A stretch of 64,000 nt of DNA from Pseudomonas sp. C2B4 (GTDB taxonomy: Bacteria > Pseudomonadota > Gammaproteobacteria > Pseudomonadales > Pseudomonadaceae): contig NZ_JABFMU010000003.1 of NCBI RefSeq assembly GCF_013359695.1, positions 155,651-219,650 on the forward strand, given 5' to 3'. The position numbers and the translations under genes were made by a program. Shown one piece after another: positions 48,196 to 57,549 of this stretch. Within the stretch, counting starts at the first letter, position 1, and each line of letters begins with the position of its first letter. The notes under the pieces are model-generated. The model did no database searches, was not told the origin of the DNA, and worked only from the letters and a program-made list of their open reading frames with translations.

Positions 48196-49230
48196 CTATT
48201 TGACCTCGACCACAGTGCCCTGCAAACGCTGCAAGGCTTCGTTCACCGCTTGCGGCATCAGCTGGCGCAGGCAGTTGTAATGACCGAAACGGCACGTGCG
48301 GTCGAAGCATGGGCTGCACTCGATGCCCAGGCGCACGATCTCCACATGCTCGGCCAGCGGCGGCGTGAAGCCCGGCGACGTTGAGCCATAAACCGCCACC
48401 AGCGGGCGGTTAAGCGCGGCGGCGACATGCATCAGGCCGGAATCGTTGGACACCACCGAATCGGCACACGACATCAAATCAATCGCCTCGGCCAGCGAGG
48501 TGCCGCCACTGAGGTTCACCGACTCTTCACGCAAGCCGGGAATCAGCCGCGAACGGATGTCTTCGCCCACGGCATGGTCGTTTTTCGAACCGAACAACCA
48601 GACTTGCCAACCTTCACGAATCTTCGCTTCGGCGACCTTGGCGTAGTGCTCCGACGGCCAGCGCTTGGATTCGCCGAATTCAGCGCCGGGGCAGAGCGCC
48701 AGCACCGGACGATCGAGGACCAGTCCGAACTTGGCAAGTGCCGCCTCTCGGGTCACCGGATCGATCTGCAAGCTCGGTCGCGGATACGGTTTGGGCATTT
48801 CGAAGCCAGGCTCGTACGCCAATGCCATGAAGCGCTCGATCATCAGCGGATAACGTTCTTTGTCCAGCGTGCGCACATCGTTGAGCAGGCCATAGCGAAA
48901 CTCGCCACGCCAACCGGTGCGCTTGGGAATGCTGGCAAAAAACGGCACCAGCGCCGATTTCAGGGAATTGGGCAAGAGGATTGCCTGGTCGTATTGGCCG
49001 GCCAGGGATTTGCCGATGCGCCGACGCGTCGCCAGCTCCAGTGCGCCGTGGCCGAGCGGGAAGCTCAAGGCCTGGCGTACTTCGGGCATGCGCTCAAGAA
49101 TCGGCCGGCTCCACTCCGGTGCCAGCACGTCGATCTCGCATTGCGGGTGGCGCTGCTTGAGGCACTGAAACAGTGTCTGCGCCATCACCATGTCACCGAC
49201 CCAACTGGGCCCAACGATCAGAATTTTCAT
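48196..49230 (-). CDS. waaF: Heptosyltransferase II
   Basis: Adds the second heptose to the inner core. The 344-residue GT9 protein begins 'MKILIVGPSWVGDMVMAQ' and has 'GAEFGESKRWP' and 'NDSGLMHVAAAL'. The ATG at 49230 has TGGAAA upstream and gives the usual length. It heads the operon waaF-waaC-waaG-waaP-wapP-wapQ-double kinase, in which every junction is 1 base or an overlap. Confidence 0.96.
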   Translation of the reverse strand: MKILIVGPSWVGDMVMAQTLFQCLKQRHPQCEIDVLAPEWSRPILERMPEVRQALSFPLGHGALELATRRRIGKSLAGQYDQAILLPNSLKSALVPFFASIPKRTGWRGEFRYGLLNDVRTLDKERYPLMIERFMALAYEPGFEMPKPYPRPSLQIDPVTREAALAKFGLVLDRPVLALCPGAEFGESKRWPSEHYAKVAEAKIREGWQVWLFGSKNDHAVGEDIRSRLIPGLREESVNLSGGTSLAEAIDLMSCADSVVSNDSGLMHVAAALNRPLVAVYGSTSPGFTPPLAEHVEIVRLGIECSPCFDRTCRFGHYNCLRQLMPQAVNEALQRLQGTVVEVK

Positions 49231-49250
49231 GTGGTTTCCATAAACGAACC

Positions 49251-49270
49251 GGGGAGGCATACGCCTCCCC
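49251..49270. other. Perfect hairpin upstream of waaF
   Basis: GGGGAGGCATACGCCTCCCC is an 8-base-pair inverted repeat with a 4-base loop, 21 bases upstream of the waaF start. No T-run follows on the minus strand. It could be a leftover terminator of a lost upstream gene or a leader structure. Confidence 0.5.
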
Positions 49271-49284
49271 GCCTCGAGAATCTC

Positions 49285-49373
49285 TGTAGGGGCGTGCATG
49301 CTCGCGATGGGTCATCACCTTCAACATTTCTGTCGATCGTCACTCCACTATCGCGAGCAAGCTCGCTCCAACA
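49285..49373. repeat. REPIN upstream of waaF (diverged)
   Basis: TGTAGGGGCGTGCATGCTCG pairs imperfectly with GCGAGCAAGCTCGCTCCAACA. It is one of two REPINs filling the 308-base space between glnE and waaF; apart from the hairpin at 49251-49270 I see nothing else there. Confidence 0.75.
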
Positions 49374-49418
49374 TGGTTTGTTCGTATTGCCTGAATCTAC
49401 AAATCACCACAAATCCAT

Positions 49419-49508
49419 TGTGGGAGCGAGCCTGCTCGCGAAGGGGCCATTACTTCCAACATTCATGCTGGCTGACACTTCGCCTTCGCGAGCAGGCTCG
49501 CTCCCACA
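49419..49508. repeat. REPIN downstream of glnE
   Basis: A consensus inverted pair: TGTGGGAGCGAGCCTGCTCG and CGAGCAGGCTCGCTCCCACA. It ends about 30 bases from the glnE stop. Confidence 0.9.
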
Positions 49509-49538
49509 TTTGTATCTTATCGCTTGAACTGGCGCGTT

Positions 49539-52478
49539 TCAGCTTAGCCCCAGCTCACGCCAGATTCGCATGACCTGTCGCCGCTCGTCCGCGAATTGGT
49601 CGCCTGGTATCACCCCGGCGTCCTTCTGCAAGGCCTGCCGATGGGCGGCGGAGCGGTAAGCTTTGTAGGCTTCACGCAACAGGCTGGCATCTTCGGCGGG
49701 CATCAGCCCTTCGCGTTCCAGCTCTTCCAGAATGCGGATATTGTCAGTCCAGCGCAGCAATGGCGGGTGTGATTCGGACCACGCCAGGGCCGCGTATTGC
49801 ACCATAAATTCAATATCGACGATACCTCCGGCGTCTTGCTTGAGATCGAATGGCGCCGTGGCCTCGAAGGCATTCGCCCCGGTGCCGGCCGCGGTGCTCT
49901 TGCTGCCGAGGTTATCGCGCATCTTGGCACGCATCTCACTCACTTCCTGGCGCAAGGTCGGCAAATCCCGCGCCTTGCCCAGAATCCCCGCACGCACCTG
50001 CTCGAAAGCCCGGCCAACATCCTCGCTGCCCACTAACACTCGTGCCCGAACCAGCGCCTGGTGCTCCCAGGTCCAGGCTTCGTTCTCCTGATAACGGGCA
50101 AACGCCCCCAGTGAACTCACCAGCAACCCCGACGCTCCCGACGGCCGCAGGCGCATGTCCACTTCATAGAGCTGACCGGAGTTGGTCTGGGCCGTCAGCA
50201 AATGAATGATCCGCTGCCCGAGCCGGGTGAAGAATTGCGCGCCATCGATAGGTTTAGGCCCATCGGTTTCCGCCTGCGGGTCGCCATCATGGATGAACAC
50301 CAGATCCAGGTCTGAGCCATGCCCCAGCTCCAGGCCACCGACTTTCCCATAACCGACAATAATGAAGCCGGGATCGCACAAGGTGCCGTCGGTGCGCAGC
50401 GGCGTACCGTACTTGGCCACGGTCTGGCGCCAGGCCAGGGCAAGCACTTGCTCCAGAATGGCCTCGGCCAGCCAGGTCAGGTAATCGCTGACTTTCATCA
50501 GCGGCAGGCTGCCGGCGATTTCCGAGGCCGCTACCCGCAAGCGGTGCGCCAGCTTGAAATGGCGCAAGGCTTCCATTTGCTGCTCAAGGTCGTCCTCGGG
50601 AATCCGCGTCAGGCGCTCGCGCAATTCGGCGGCCAGTTCCGGGGCCAGGGGCGGCTTGAACAACCGGCCTTCATTGAGCAATTCGTCAAGCAACAACGGA
50701 AAACGCGTGATCTGTTCGGCGATCCATGGGCTGGCCGCGCACAAGGTCAGCAAGCGTCGCAGCGCGCCGGGGTTTTCGGTCAGCAACACCAGGTACGCAG
50801 ATCGACGCGCCACGGCTTCCACCAGTGGCAGCACCCGCTCCAGCACCAGATCCGGATTGGCGTGCTCCACCGCCTGGGCCAGCAAACGCGGAATAAAGGC
50901 ATCGAGACGCTCGCGCCCCAGACGCTGCATGGCACGCAACTGCGGACTGCCGCGCAGGCTGGCCAGCGCTTTCAACGCCTTGGGGGCATCGGTGAAACCG
51001 CCTTCCTGCAACTGACGGCAGGCAGCTTCTTCATCCTGGGCTTCTTCCCACAACGGCAGCCACTCACCGCCAACCACCACTTCGCTCTCGGCGCCCTGCT
51101 CCTCGTCGGGATCGGCGATCACCTGACCGAAGTGCCAGGCCACGCGCCCGCGCCAGTACATCAACTGCTCATGAAAGGCCGACCAATCGGCGAAACCCAG
51201 CATGAATGCAATACGCGCCTGATCCTGAGCGCCATCTGGCAACATCTGGGTCTGACGATCGGCAATCGTCTGGATCGCATGTTCGGTGTAACGCAGGAAT
51301 TCGTAACCTTCACGGAGCTCGCTGACCACCGCCGGCGGCAGATAGCCCTGCCCTTCCAGCGTGCTCAACACCTTTAACAGCGGACGTTGTTGCAGGCTCA
51401 GGTCGCGACCGCCGTGAATCAGCTGGAAGGCCTGGGCGATAAACTCCACCTCGCGAATGCCGCCCGAGCCGAGCTTGATGTTGTCGGCCATGCCCTTGCG
51501 CCGAACTTCCTGCTGGATCAGCTGCTTCATGGTCCGCAACGCCTCGATGGCGGAGAAGTCCAGATAACGTCGATAAACGAACGGCCGCAGCATCTCTTGC
51601 AGTTGCGCGCCGGCCACTTGATCGCCAGCGACCACCCGCGACTTGATCATCGCGTAGCGCTCCCAGTCGCGGCCCTGGTCCTGGTAGTACTGCTCCAGCG
51701 CATTGAAACTCAGGACCAACGCACCCGACGATCCATAGGGGCGCAGACGCATGTCGACCCGGAACACGAATCCGTCGACGGTCATCGGGTCCAGCGCCTT
51801 GATCAGGCGCTGGCCGAGACGGATGAAAAACTCCTGGTTATCCAACGGGCGTTTCGCACCGACCGTTTCGCCGCCCTCGGGGTAGGCGAAAATCAGGTCG
51901 ATGTCCGACGACAGATTGAGCTCCACCGCGCCCAGCTTGCCCATGCCGAGAATGACCATCTGTTGCGGTTCGCCGCTGCGGCGCCCCGTAGGCACGCCGA
52001 ACTGCTGGCAATGCCGCGCGTACAACCACTGATAGGCCTGATCGATGCTCGCATCGGCCATGTCCGACAGGTCGCGGCAAGTCTGGATCAGATCGGCCTG
52101 GCGGGTCAGGTCACGCCAGATGATGCGCACCTGGTGCCGGGCACGCTGACGACGCAAGGCGCGGCCCAGCAAATCATCGGTTTCGGCAATGGTCGCCACC
52201 GCCGCAATCTGCGCACACAACTCACCGGGAGCAAAGGCGCGGTCCAGTTCGCCGGATCGCACCAGCTCCAGCAACATCACCGGATCGCGCACGCTTTGCT
52301 CGGTCACGAAGTCGCTGGCGGCCGTCACCCGGGCAAATTGTGCCCAGCGCTCCGGGGTCCAGGCGGACAAGCCATGGTCATCATCCAGGGCAGCAACGGC
52401 GGCACGGAACGACTGTTCGGCGCGGGTGACAAACGGCAGCAGGATGGAGGGCAGTTCGGCAAGCGAAGGAAGGCTCAT
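49539..52478 (-). CDS. glnE: Bifunctional glutamine synthetase adenylyltransferase/deadenylase
   Basis: Adenylylates and deadenylylates glutamine synthetase in response to glutamine and PII. The 979-residue protein shows two nucleotidyltransferase domains: 'GMGKLGAVELNLSSDIDL' (deadenylase, N-half) and 'GYGKVGGLELGHGSDLDL' (adenylylase, C-half), each followed by a helical PII-binding-type region. In PAO1 ilvE lies between glnE and waaF; here it does not. Confidence 0.97.
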   Translation of the reverse strand: MSLPSLAELPSILLPFVTRAEQSFRAAVAALDDDHGLSAWTPERWAQFARVTAASDFVTEQSVRDPVMLLELVRSGELDRAFAPGELCAQIAAVATIAETDDLLGRALRRQRARHQVRIIWRDLTRQADLIQTCRDLSDMADASIDQAYQWLYARHCQQFGVPTGRRSGEPQQMVILGMGKLGAVELNLSSDIDLIFAYPEGGETVGAKRPLDNQEFFIRLGQRLIKALDPMTVDGFVFRVDMRLRPYGSSGALVLSFNALEQYYQDQGRDWERYAMIKSRVVAGDQVAGAQLQEMLRPFVYRRYLDFSAIEALRTMKQLIQQEVRRKGMADNIKLGSGGIREVEFIAQAFQLIHGGRDLSLQQRPLLKVLSTLEGQGYLPPAVVSELREGYEFLRYTEHAIQTIADRQTQMLPDGAQDQARIAFMLGFADWSAFHEQLMYWRGRVAWHFGQVIADPDEEQGAESEVVVGGEWLPLWEEAQDEEAACRQLQEGGFTDAPKALKALASLRGSPQLRAMQRLGRERLDAFIPRLLAQAVEHANPDLVLERVLPLVEAVARRSAYLVLLTENPGALRRLLTLCAASPWIAEQITRFPLLLDELLNEGRLFKPPLAPELAAELRERLTRIPEDDLEQQMEALRHFKLAHRLRVAASEIAGSLPLMKVSDYLTWLAEAILEQVLALAWRQTVAKYGTPLRTDGTLCDPGFIIVGYGKVGGLELGHGSDLDLVFIHDGDPQAETDGPKPIDGAQFFTRLGQRIIHLLTAQTNSGQLYEVDMRLRPSGASGLLVSSLGAFARYQENEAWTWEHQALVRARVLVGSEDVGRAFEQVRAGILGKARDLPTLRQEVSEMRAKMRDNLGSKSTAAGTGANAFEATAPFDLKQDAGGIVDIEFMVQYAALAWSESHPPLLRWTDNIRILEELEREGLMPAEDASLLREAYKAYRSAAHRQALQKDAGVIPGDQFADERRQVMRIWRELGLS

Positions 52479-52618
52479 GGTCTATCCTTGATCGGCGTGT
52501 ATTGGGCCGAATGTAGTGATTTACAGGAATGCACTACCTGGAGGACTGTCGAACAAAAGTTAGAAATAGCTGTAATCTCTTCATTTTTGGCAGCCAACAT
52601 CAAACTTTCACCTTTTCG

Positions 52619-52637
52619 GGTTGGTAAAAGACCAACC
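52619..52637. promoter_or_regulatory. Perfect inverted repeat in the glnE-aceE space
   Basis: GGTTGGTAAAAGACCAACC has 7-base arms around 5 bases. The core TTGGT...ACCAA resembles PdhR/GntR-type half-sites, but with a 5-base rather than a 3-base spacer. It lies 225 bases before aceE and about 140 before glnE, and no T-run supports a terminator on either strand. Confidence 0.4.
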
Positions 52638-52685
52638 TTAACGATTATTCTCACAACGCAGCCGGGGGCCACAAGCCGCTCATCT

Positions 52686-52698
52686 GTAGTTTTACTAC
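52686..52698. promoter_or_regulatory. HexR-like operator, upstream site
   Basis: GTAGTTTTACTAC is a perfect GTAGT-N3-ACTAC palindrome. It is the same dyad as a second site whose centre is 52 bases away, about five helical turns, so a regulator could bind both on one face. Confidence 0.55.
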
Positions 52699-52736
52699 TC
52701 GTATATACATTAGTAAGGCTGAAATGCCGGATGATT

Positions 52737-52751
52737 TGTAGTAAAACTACA
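52737..52751. promoter_or_regulatory. HexR-like operator, downstream site
   Basis: TGTAGTAAAACTACA is a perfect 15-base palindrome matching the TGTAGT-N3-ACTACA form recalled for HexR (RpiR-family, KDPG-responsive) operators. A TATATACAT stretch at 52702-52710 between the two sites could be a -10 element. The remaining sequence from 52479 to 52861 shows nothing else I can support. Confidence 0.6.
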
Positions 52752-52861
52752 CACCGCCGGAACAACCTATCGGCAATCCAAGAATTCATAACGTCTGCCC
52801 ACAAGGCCAGTCGCTAACTCAGGCAACCGATTCTGGTAGCCTTTCCGCCCTGGAGCAAGCC

Positions 52862-55507
52862 ATGCAAGACCTCGATCCCGTCGAAACCCAGGAATGGCTG
52901 GACGCCCTGGAATCGGTTCTCGACAAAGAAGGCGAAGACCGTGCTCACTATCTGATGACCCGTATGGGCGAACTCGCGACCCGCAGCGGCTCGCAGTTGC
53001 CTTACGCCATCACCACGCCTTACCGCAACACCATCCCTGTTACCCACGAAGCACGCATGCCTGGCGACCTGTTCATGGAACGCCGCATTCGCTCGCTGGT
53101 ACGCTGGAACGCGATGGCCATGGTAATGCGTACGAACCTGAAAGATTCTGACCTGGGTGGTCACATCTCCAGCTTCGCTTCCAGCGCGACCCTGTATGAC
53201 ATCGGCTTCAACTACTTCTTCCAGGCCCCGACCGACGAACACGGCGGCGACCTGATCTACTTCCAGGGCCACACCTCGCCAGGCGTCTACGCCCGTGCGT
53301 TCATGGAAGGCCGCATCACCGAAGACCAGATGAACAACTTCCGCCAGGAAGTCGACGGAACGGGCCTGTCGTCCTATCCGCACCCTTGGCTGATGCCTGA
53401 CTTCTGGCAGTTCCCGACCGTATCCATGGGTCTGGGCCCGATCCAGGCGATCTACCAGGCGCGCTTCATGAAGTACCTGGAAGCCCGCGGTTTCATTCAG
53501 CCTGGCAAACAGAAAGTCTGGTGCTTCCTGGGCGACGGCGAGTGCGACGAGCCGGAATCCCTGGGCGCGATCTCGCTGGCTGGCCGCGAGAAACTCGACA
53601 ACCTGATCTTCGTCATCAACTGCAACCTGCAGCGCCTCGACGGCCCGGTTCGCGGCAACGGCAAGATCATCCAGGAACTCGAAGGCGTGTTCCGCGGTGC
53701 TCAGTGGAACGTGACCAAAGTCATCTGGGGCCGTTTCTGGGACCCACTGCTGGCCAAGGACGTCGACGGCATCCTGCAACGCCGCATGGACGAAGTCATC
53801 GACGGCGAGTACCAGAACTACAAAGCCAAAGACGGCGCGTTTGTACGTGAGCACTTCTTCAACACGCCAGAACTCAAGGCGATGGTTGCAGACCTGTCCG
53901 ACGACGAGATCTGGAAACTCAACCGTGGCGGCCACGACCCGTACAAGGTCTACGCGGCGTACCACGAAGCGGTCAACCACAAAGAACAACCGACTGTCAT
54001 CCTGGCCAAGACCATCAAGGGTTATGGCACCGGTGCCGGCGAAGCGAAAAACACCGCGCACAACACCAAGAAAGTCGACGTCGACAGCCTGAAGTTGTTC
54101 CGCGACCGCTTCGACATCCCGGTCAAGGACGAAGAGCTGGAAAACCTGCCGTTCTTCAAGCCGGAGCCGAACAGCGCCGAAGCCCGCTACCTGAGCGAGC
54201 GTCGCGCAGCACTGGGTGGTTTCGTGCCACAGCGCCGCGCGCAGAGCTTCAACATCCCGACGCCGCCACTCGATACCCTCAAGGCTATCCTCGACGGCAC
54301 CGGCGACCGTGAAATTTCCACCACCATGGCTTTCGTGCGAATCCTCGCGCAACTGGTCAAGGACAAGGAAATCGGCCCGCGCATCGTTCCGATCATCCCG
54401 GACGAAGCCCGTACCTTCGGTATGGAAGGCATGTTCCGTCAGTTGGGCATCTACTCGTCCGTCGGCCAGCTCTACGAGCCAGTCGATAAAGACCAGGTGA
54501 TGTTCTACAAGGAAGACAAGAAGGGCCAGATCCTCGAAGAAGGCATCAACGAAGCGGGCGCCATGAGCTCCTTCATTGCGGCCGGTACTTCGTACTCCAG
54601 CCACAACCAGCCAATGCTGCCGTTCTACATCTTCTACTCGATGTTCGGCTTCCAGCGCATCGGCGACCTGGCCTGGGCCGCTGGCGACAGCCGTACCCGT
54701 GGCTTCCTGATCGGCGGTACCGCCGGCCGTACCACCCTCAACGGTGAAGGCCTGCAACACGAAGACGGTCACAGCCACCTGCTGGCTGCCACCATCCCGA
54801 ACTGCCGCACCTATGATCCAACCTACGGCTACGAGCTGGCGGTGATCATTCAGGACGGCATGAAGAAGATGACCGAAGAGCAACAGGACGTCTTCTACTA
54901 CATCACCGTGATGAACGAGTCGTACCAGCAGCCAGCCATGCCGGCCGGTGCCGAAGAAGGCATCAAGAAAGGCATGTACCTGCTCGAGGAAGACACCCGC
55001 GAAGCGGCGCACCACGTTCAGCTGATGGGCTCCGGCACCATCCTGCGTGAAGTCCGTGAAGCGGCGAAGATCCTGCGTGAACAGTTCAACGTTGGCGCCG
55101 ACGTGTGGAGCGTTACCAGCTTCAACGAACTGCGTCGCGACGGCCTGGCCGTTGAGCGCACCAACCGTCTGCACCCGGGCCAGAAGCCTAAGCTGAGCTA
55201 TGTTGAAGAGTGCCTGAACGGCCGCAAGGGTCCGGTCATTGCCTCTACCGACTACATGAAACTGTTCGCCGAGCAGATCCGTCAGTGGGTACCGTCCAAG
55301 GAATTCAAAGTCCTGGGCACCGACGGTTTCGGCCGTAGCGACAGCCGCAAGAAACTGCGTCATTTCTTCGAAGTCGACCGTCATTTCGTGGTGTTGGCAG
55401 CCCTGGAAGCATTGGCTGACCGTGGCGATATCGAACCCAAGGTGGTGTCTGAAGCCATCGCCAAGTTCGGGATCGACCCGGAAAAACGCAACCCACTGGA
55501 CTGCTGA
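52862..55507 (+). CDS. aceE: Pyruvate dehydrogenase E1 component (homodimeric)
   Basis: Thiamine-diphosphate enzyme that decarboxylates pyruvate and acetylates the lipoyl groups of AceF. The 881-residue length is typical. The ThDP motif runs from 'GDGECDEPESLGA' to 'INCN'. GGAG lies 7 bases before the ATG. It is followed after 11 bases by aceF; lpd is not here. Confidence 0.98.
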   Translation: MQDLDPVETQEWLDALESVLDKEGEDRAHYLMTRMGELATRSGSQLPYAITTPYRNTIPVTHEARMPGDLFMERRIRSLVRWNAMAMVMRTNLKDSDLGGHISSFASSATLYDIGFNYFFQAPTDEHGGDLIYFQGHTSPGVYARAFMEGRITEDQMNNFRQEVDGTGLSSYPHPWLMPDFWQFPTVSMGLGPIQAIYQARFMKYLEARGFIQPGKQKVWCFLGDGECDEPESLGAISLAGREKLDNLIFVINCNLQRLDGPVRGNGKIIQELEGVFRGAQWNVTKVIWGRFWDPLLAKDVDGILQRRMDEVIDGEYQNYKAKDGAFVREHFFNTPELKAMVADLSDDEIWKLNRGGHDPYKVYAAYHEAVNHKEQPTVILAKTIKGYGTGAGEAKNTAHNTKKVDVDSLKLFRDRFDIPVKDEELENLPFFKPEPNSAEARYLSERRAALGGFVPQRRAQSFNIPTPPLDTLKAILDGTGDREISTTMAFVRILAQLVKDKEIGPRIVPIIPDEARTFGMEGMFRQLGIYSSVGQLYEPVDKDQVMFYKEDKKGQILEEGINEAGAMSSFIAAGTSYSSHNQPMLPFYIFYSMFGFQRIGDLAWAAGDSRTRGFLIGGTAGRTTLNGEGLQHEDGHSHLLAATIPNCRTYDPTYGYELAVIIQDGMKKMTEEQQDVFYYITVMNESYQQPAMPAGAEEGIKKGMYLLEEDTREAAHHVQLMGSGTILREVREAAKILREQFNVGADVWSVTSFNELRRDGLAVERTNRLHPGQKPKLSYVEECLNGRKGPVIASTDYMKLFAEQIRQWVPSKEFKVLGTDGFGRSDSRKKLRHFFEVDRHFVVLAALEALADRGDIEPKVVSEAIAKFGIDPEKRNPLDC

Positions 55508-55518
55508 GGAGAGATTCT

Positions 55519-57477
55519 GTGAGCGAACTCATTCGCGTACCTGACATCGGCAGCGGTGAAGGTGAAGTAATTGAACTGTTTGTGAAGGTCGGCGACCGTA
55601 TCGAAGCCGATCAGAGCATCCTGACACTGGAATCGGACAAGGCGAGCATGGAAGTGCCTGCGCCGAAGGCCGGTATCATCAAGAGCCTGAAAGTGAAGCT
55701 GGGCGACCGCCTGAAAGAAGGCGACGAACTGCTTGAGCTGGAAGTCGAAGGTGCCGCTGCTGCGGCACCGGCGGCTGCCGCGCCCGCTGCCAAAGCCGAA
55801 GAAAAACCGGCCGCTGCTCCAGCACCGGCTGCTCCTGCTGCTGCGCCGGCTGCCGCTTCGGTTCAGCAAGTGCACGTGCCGGATATCGGTTCGTCGGGCA
55901 AGGCCCAGATCATCGAGATCCAGGTCAAGGTCGGCGACACCGTCGAGGCTGATCAGTCGCTGATCACCCTGGAATCCGACAAGGCGAGCATGGAAATCCC
56001 TTCGCCTGCCGCTGGCGTGGTCAAGGCCATCAGCGTCAAGCTCAACGACGAAGTCGGCACTGGCGACCTGATCCTGGATCTGGAAGTGGCGGGTGCTGCT
56101 GCACCGGCTGCGGCCGCGCCAGCTCAGGCTGCCGCACCTGCCGCCGCTGCTCCGGCGCCAGCCGCTGCGGCCCCGGCTGCTCCGGTAGCCGACAGCGTTC
56201 AGGACATCCACGTTCCGGACATCGGTTCGGCGGGCAAGGCCAAGATCATCGAAGTGCTGGTCAAGGCTGGCGACAGCGTTGAAGCCGACCAGTCGCTGAT
56301 CACCCTGGAATCCGACAAGGCGAGCATGGAAATCCCATCGCCAGCCGCTGGCGTGGTGGAAAGCGTTTCCGTCAAGCTGGACGACGAAGTCGGTACTGGC
56401 GACCTGATCCTGAAGCTGAAAGTCAAAGGCGCTGCTCCGGCCGCTGCCCCGGCACCTGCCGCTGTGGCCCCGAGCGCTCCAGCTCCAGCCGCCGCACCGG
56501 CCGCTGCTGCACCGGCTCCGGCTGCTGCTCCTGCTGCCGCAACGGCCAAGCCTGGCGCCAAGGTCCACGCAGGTCCTGCCGTGCGCCAACTGGCCCGTGA
56601 GTTCGGCGTCGAGCTGAGCGCTGTTGGCGCCAGCGGTCCGCACGGTCGCATCCTGAAGGAAGACGTGCAGGTTTACGTCAAGGCCATGATGCAGAAGGTC
56701 AAGGAAGCACCGGCCGCTGCTGCCGGCGCAACCGGTGGCGCGGGCATCCCGCCGATTCCGGTCGTGGACTTCAGCCGCTTCGGTGAAATCGAAGAAGTGC
56801 CGATGACCCGCCTGATGCAGGTCGGCGCCGCCAACCTGCACCGCAGCTGGCTGAACGTGCCGCACGTGACGCAATTCGACTCGGCGGATATCACCGAGCT
56901 GGAAGCGTTCCGCAACGCCCAGAAAGCCGTTGCAGAGAAGGCCGGCGTCAAGCTGACCATCCTGCCGCTGCTGCTCAAGTCCTGCGCGCACCTGCTCAAG
57001 GAACTGCCGGACTTCAACAGTTCGCTGGCACCAAGCGGCAAGGCGATCATCCGCAAGAAATACGTGAACATCGGCTTCGCCGTCGACACCCCGGATGGCC
57101 TGCTGGTACCGGTCATCAAGAACGTCGACCAGAAGAGCCTGCTGCAACTGGCCGCCGAGGCCGCTTCCCTGGCTGAAAAAGCCCGGACCAAGAAGCTCTC
57201 GTCGGACGAGATGCAAGGCGCCTGCTTCACCATTTCCAGCCTCGGCCACATTGGCGGCACCGGCTTCACGCCGATCGTCAACGCGCCGGAAGTGGCGATC
57301 CTTGGTGTTTCCAAGGCCACCATCCAGCCAGTCTGGGACGGCAAAGCCTTCCAGCCGAAACTGATGCTGCCACTGTCGCTGTCCTACGATCACCGTGTGA
57401 TCAACGGCGCCGCTGCTGCACGCTTCACCAAGCGTCTGAGCGATCTGCTGGCGGACATCCGCACCATCCTGCTGTAA
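55519..57477 (+). CDS. aceF: Dihydrolipoamide acetyltransferase (E2) with three lipoyl domains
   Basis: Core of the pyruvate dehydrogenase complex, passing acetyl groups to CoA. The 652 residues hold three lipoyl domains with lysines K41, K155 and K267 (each in 'SDKAS'), Ala/Pro-rich flexible linkers, a peripheral-subunit-binding domain ('AGPAVRQLAREFGV'), and the catalytic domain with His625 and Asn629 in 'DHRVINGAAA'. The Asn in the usual HxxxDG place is also found in the Azotobacter enzyme. The start is GTG with GAGGAGA upstream. Confidence 0.97.
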   Translation: MSELIRVPDIGSGEGEVIELFVKVGDRIEADQSILTLESDKASMEVPAPKAGIIKSLKVKLGDRLKEGDELLELEVEGAAAAAPAAAAPAAKAEEKPAAAPAPAAPAAAPAAASVQQVHVPDIGSSGKAQIIEIQVKVGDTVEADQSLITLESDKASMEIPSPAAGVVKAISVKLNDEVGTGDLILDLEVAGAAAPAAAAPAQAAAPAAAAPAPAAAAPAAPVADSVQDIHVPDIGSAGKAKIIEVLVKAGDSVEADQSLITLESDKASMEIPSPAAGVVESVSVKLDDEVGTGDLILKLKVKGAAPAAAPAPAAVAPSAPAPAAAPAAAAPAPAAAPAAATAKPGAKVHAGPAVRQLAREFGVELSAVGASGPHGRILKEDVQVYVKAMMQKVKEAPAAAAGATGGAGIPPIPVVDFSRFGEIEEVPMTRLMQVGAANLHRSWLNVPHVTQFDSADITELEAFRNAQKAVAEKAGVKLTILPLLLKSCAHLLKELPDFNSSLAPSGKAIIRKKYVNIGFAVDTPDGLLVPVIKNVDQKSLLQLAAEAASLAEKARTKKLSSDEMQGACFTISSLGHIGGTGFTPIVNAPEVAILGVSKATIQPVWDGKAFQPKLMLPLSLSYDHRVINGAAAARFTKRLSDLLADIRTILL

Positions 57478-57485
57478 CCCCGGCT

Positions 57486-57507
57486 GGCCCTCCTTCATCG
57501 GAGGGCC
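57486..57507 (+). other. Hairpin directly after aceF
   Basis: GGCCCTCC and GGAGGGCC form an 8-base-pair stem 8 bases after the aceF stop. A loose T-rich stretch follows. It may protect the 3' end or assist the stronger terminator downstream. Confidence 0.55.
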
Positions 57508-57549
57508 GGTCGCGTTTCATGTTTTCCGAGCGCCACGCTCGTACCTCAA

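Noticed and set aside
52814..55384. An 856-codon open frame antisense to aceE, with similar long antisense frames opposite aceF and thiC.
   Set aside because: These are shadows produced by strong G/C third-position bias in highly expressed genes. Their translations are low-complexity (many R, V, D, H) and have no domain motifs.
57385..57415. Asn instead of Asp in the AceF catalytic HxxxDG motif.
   Set aside because: The same His-Asn arrangement is known in the Azotobacter E2 enzyme and is normal for this lineage, so it is not a defect.
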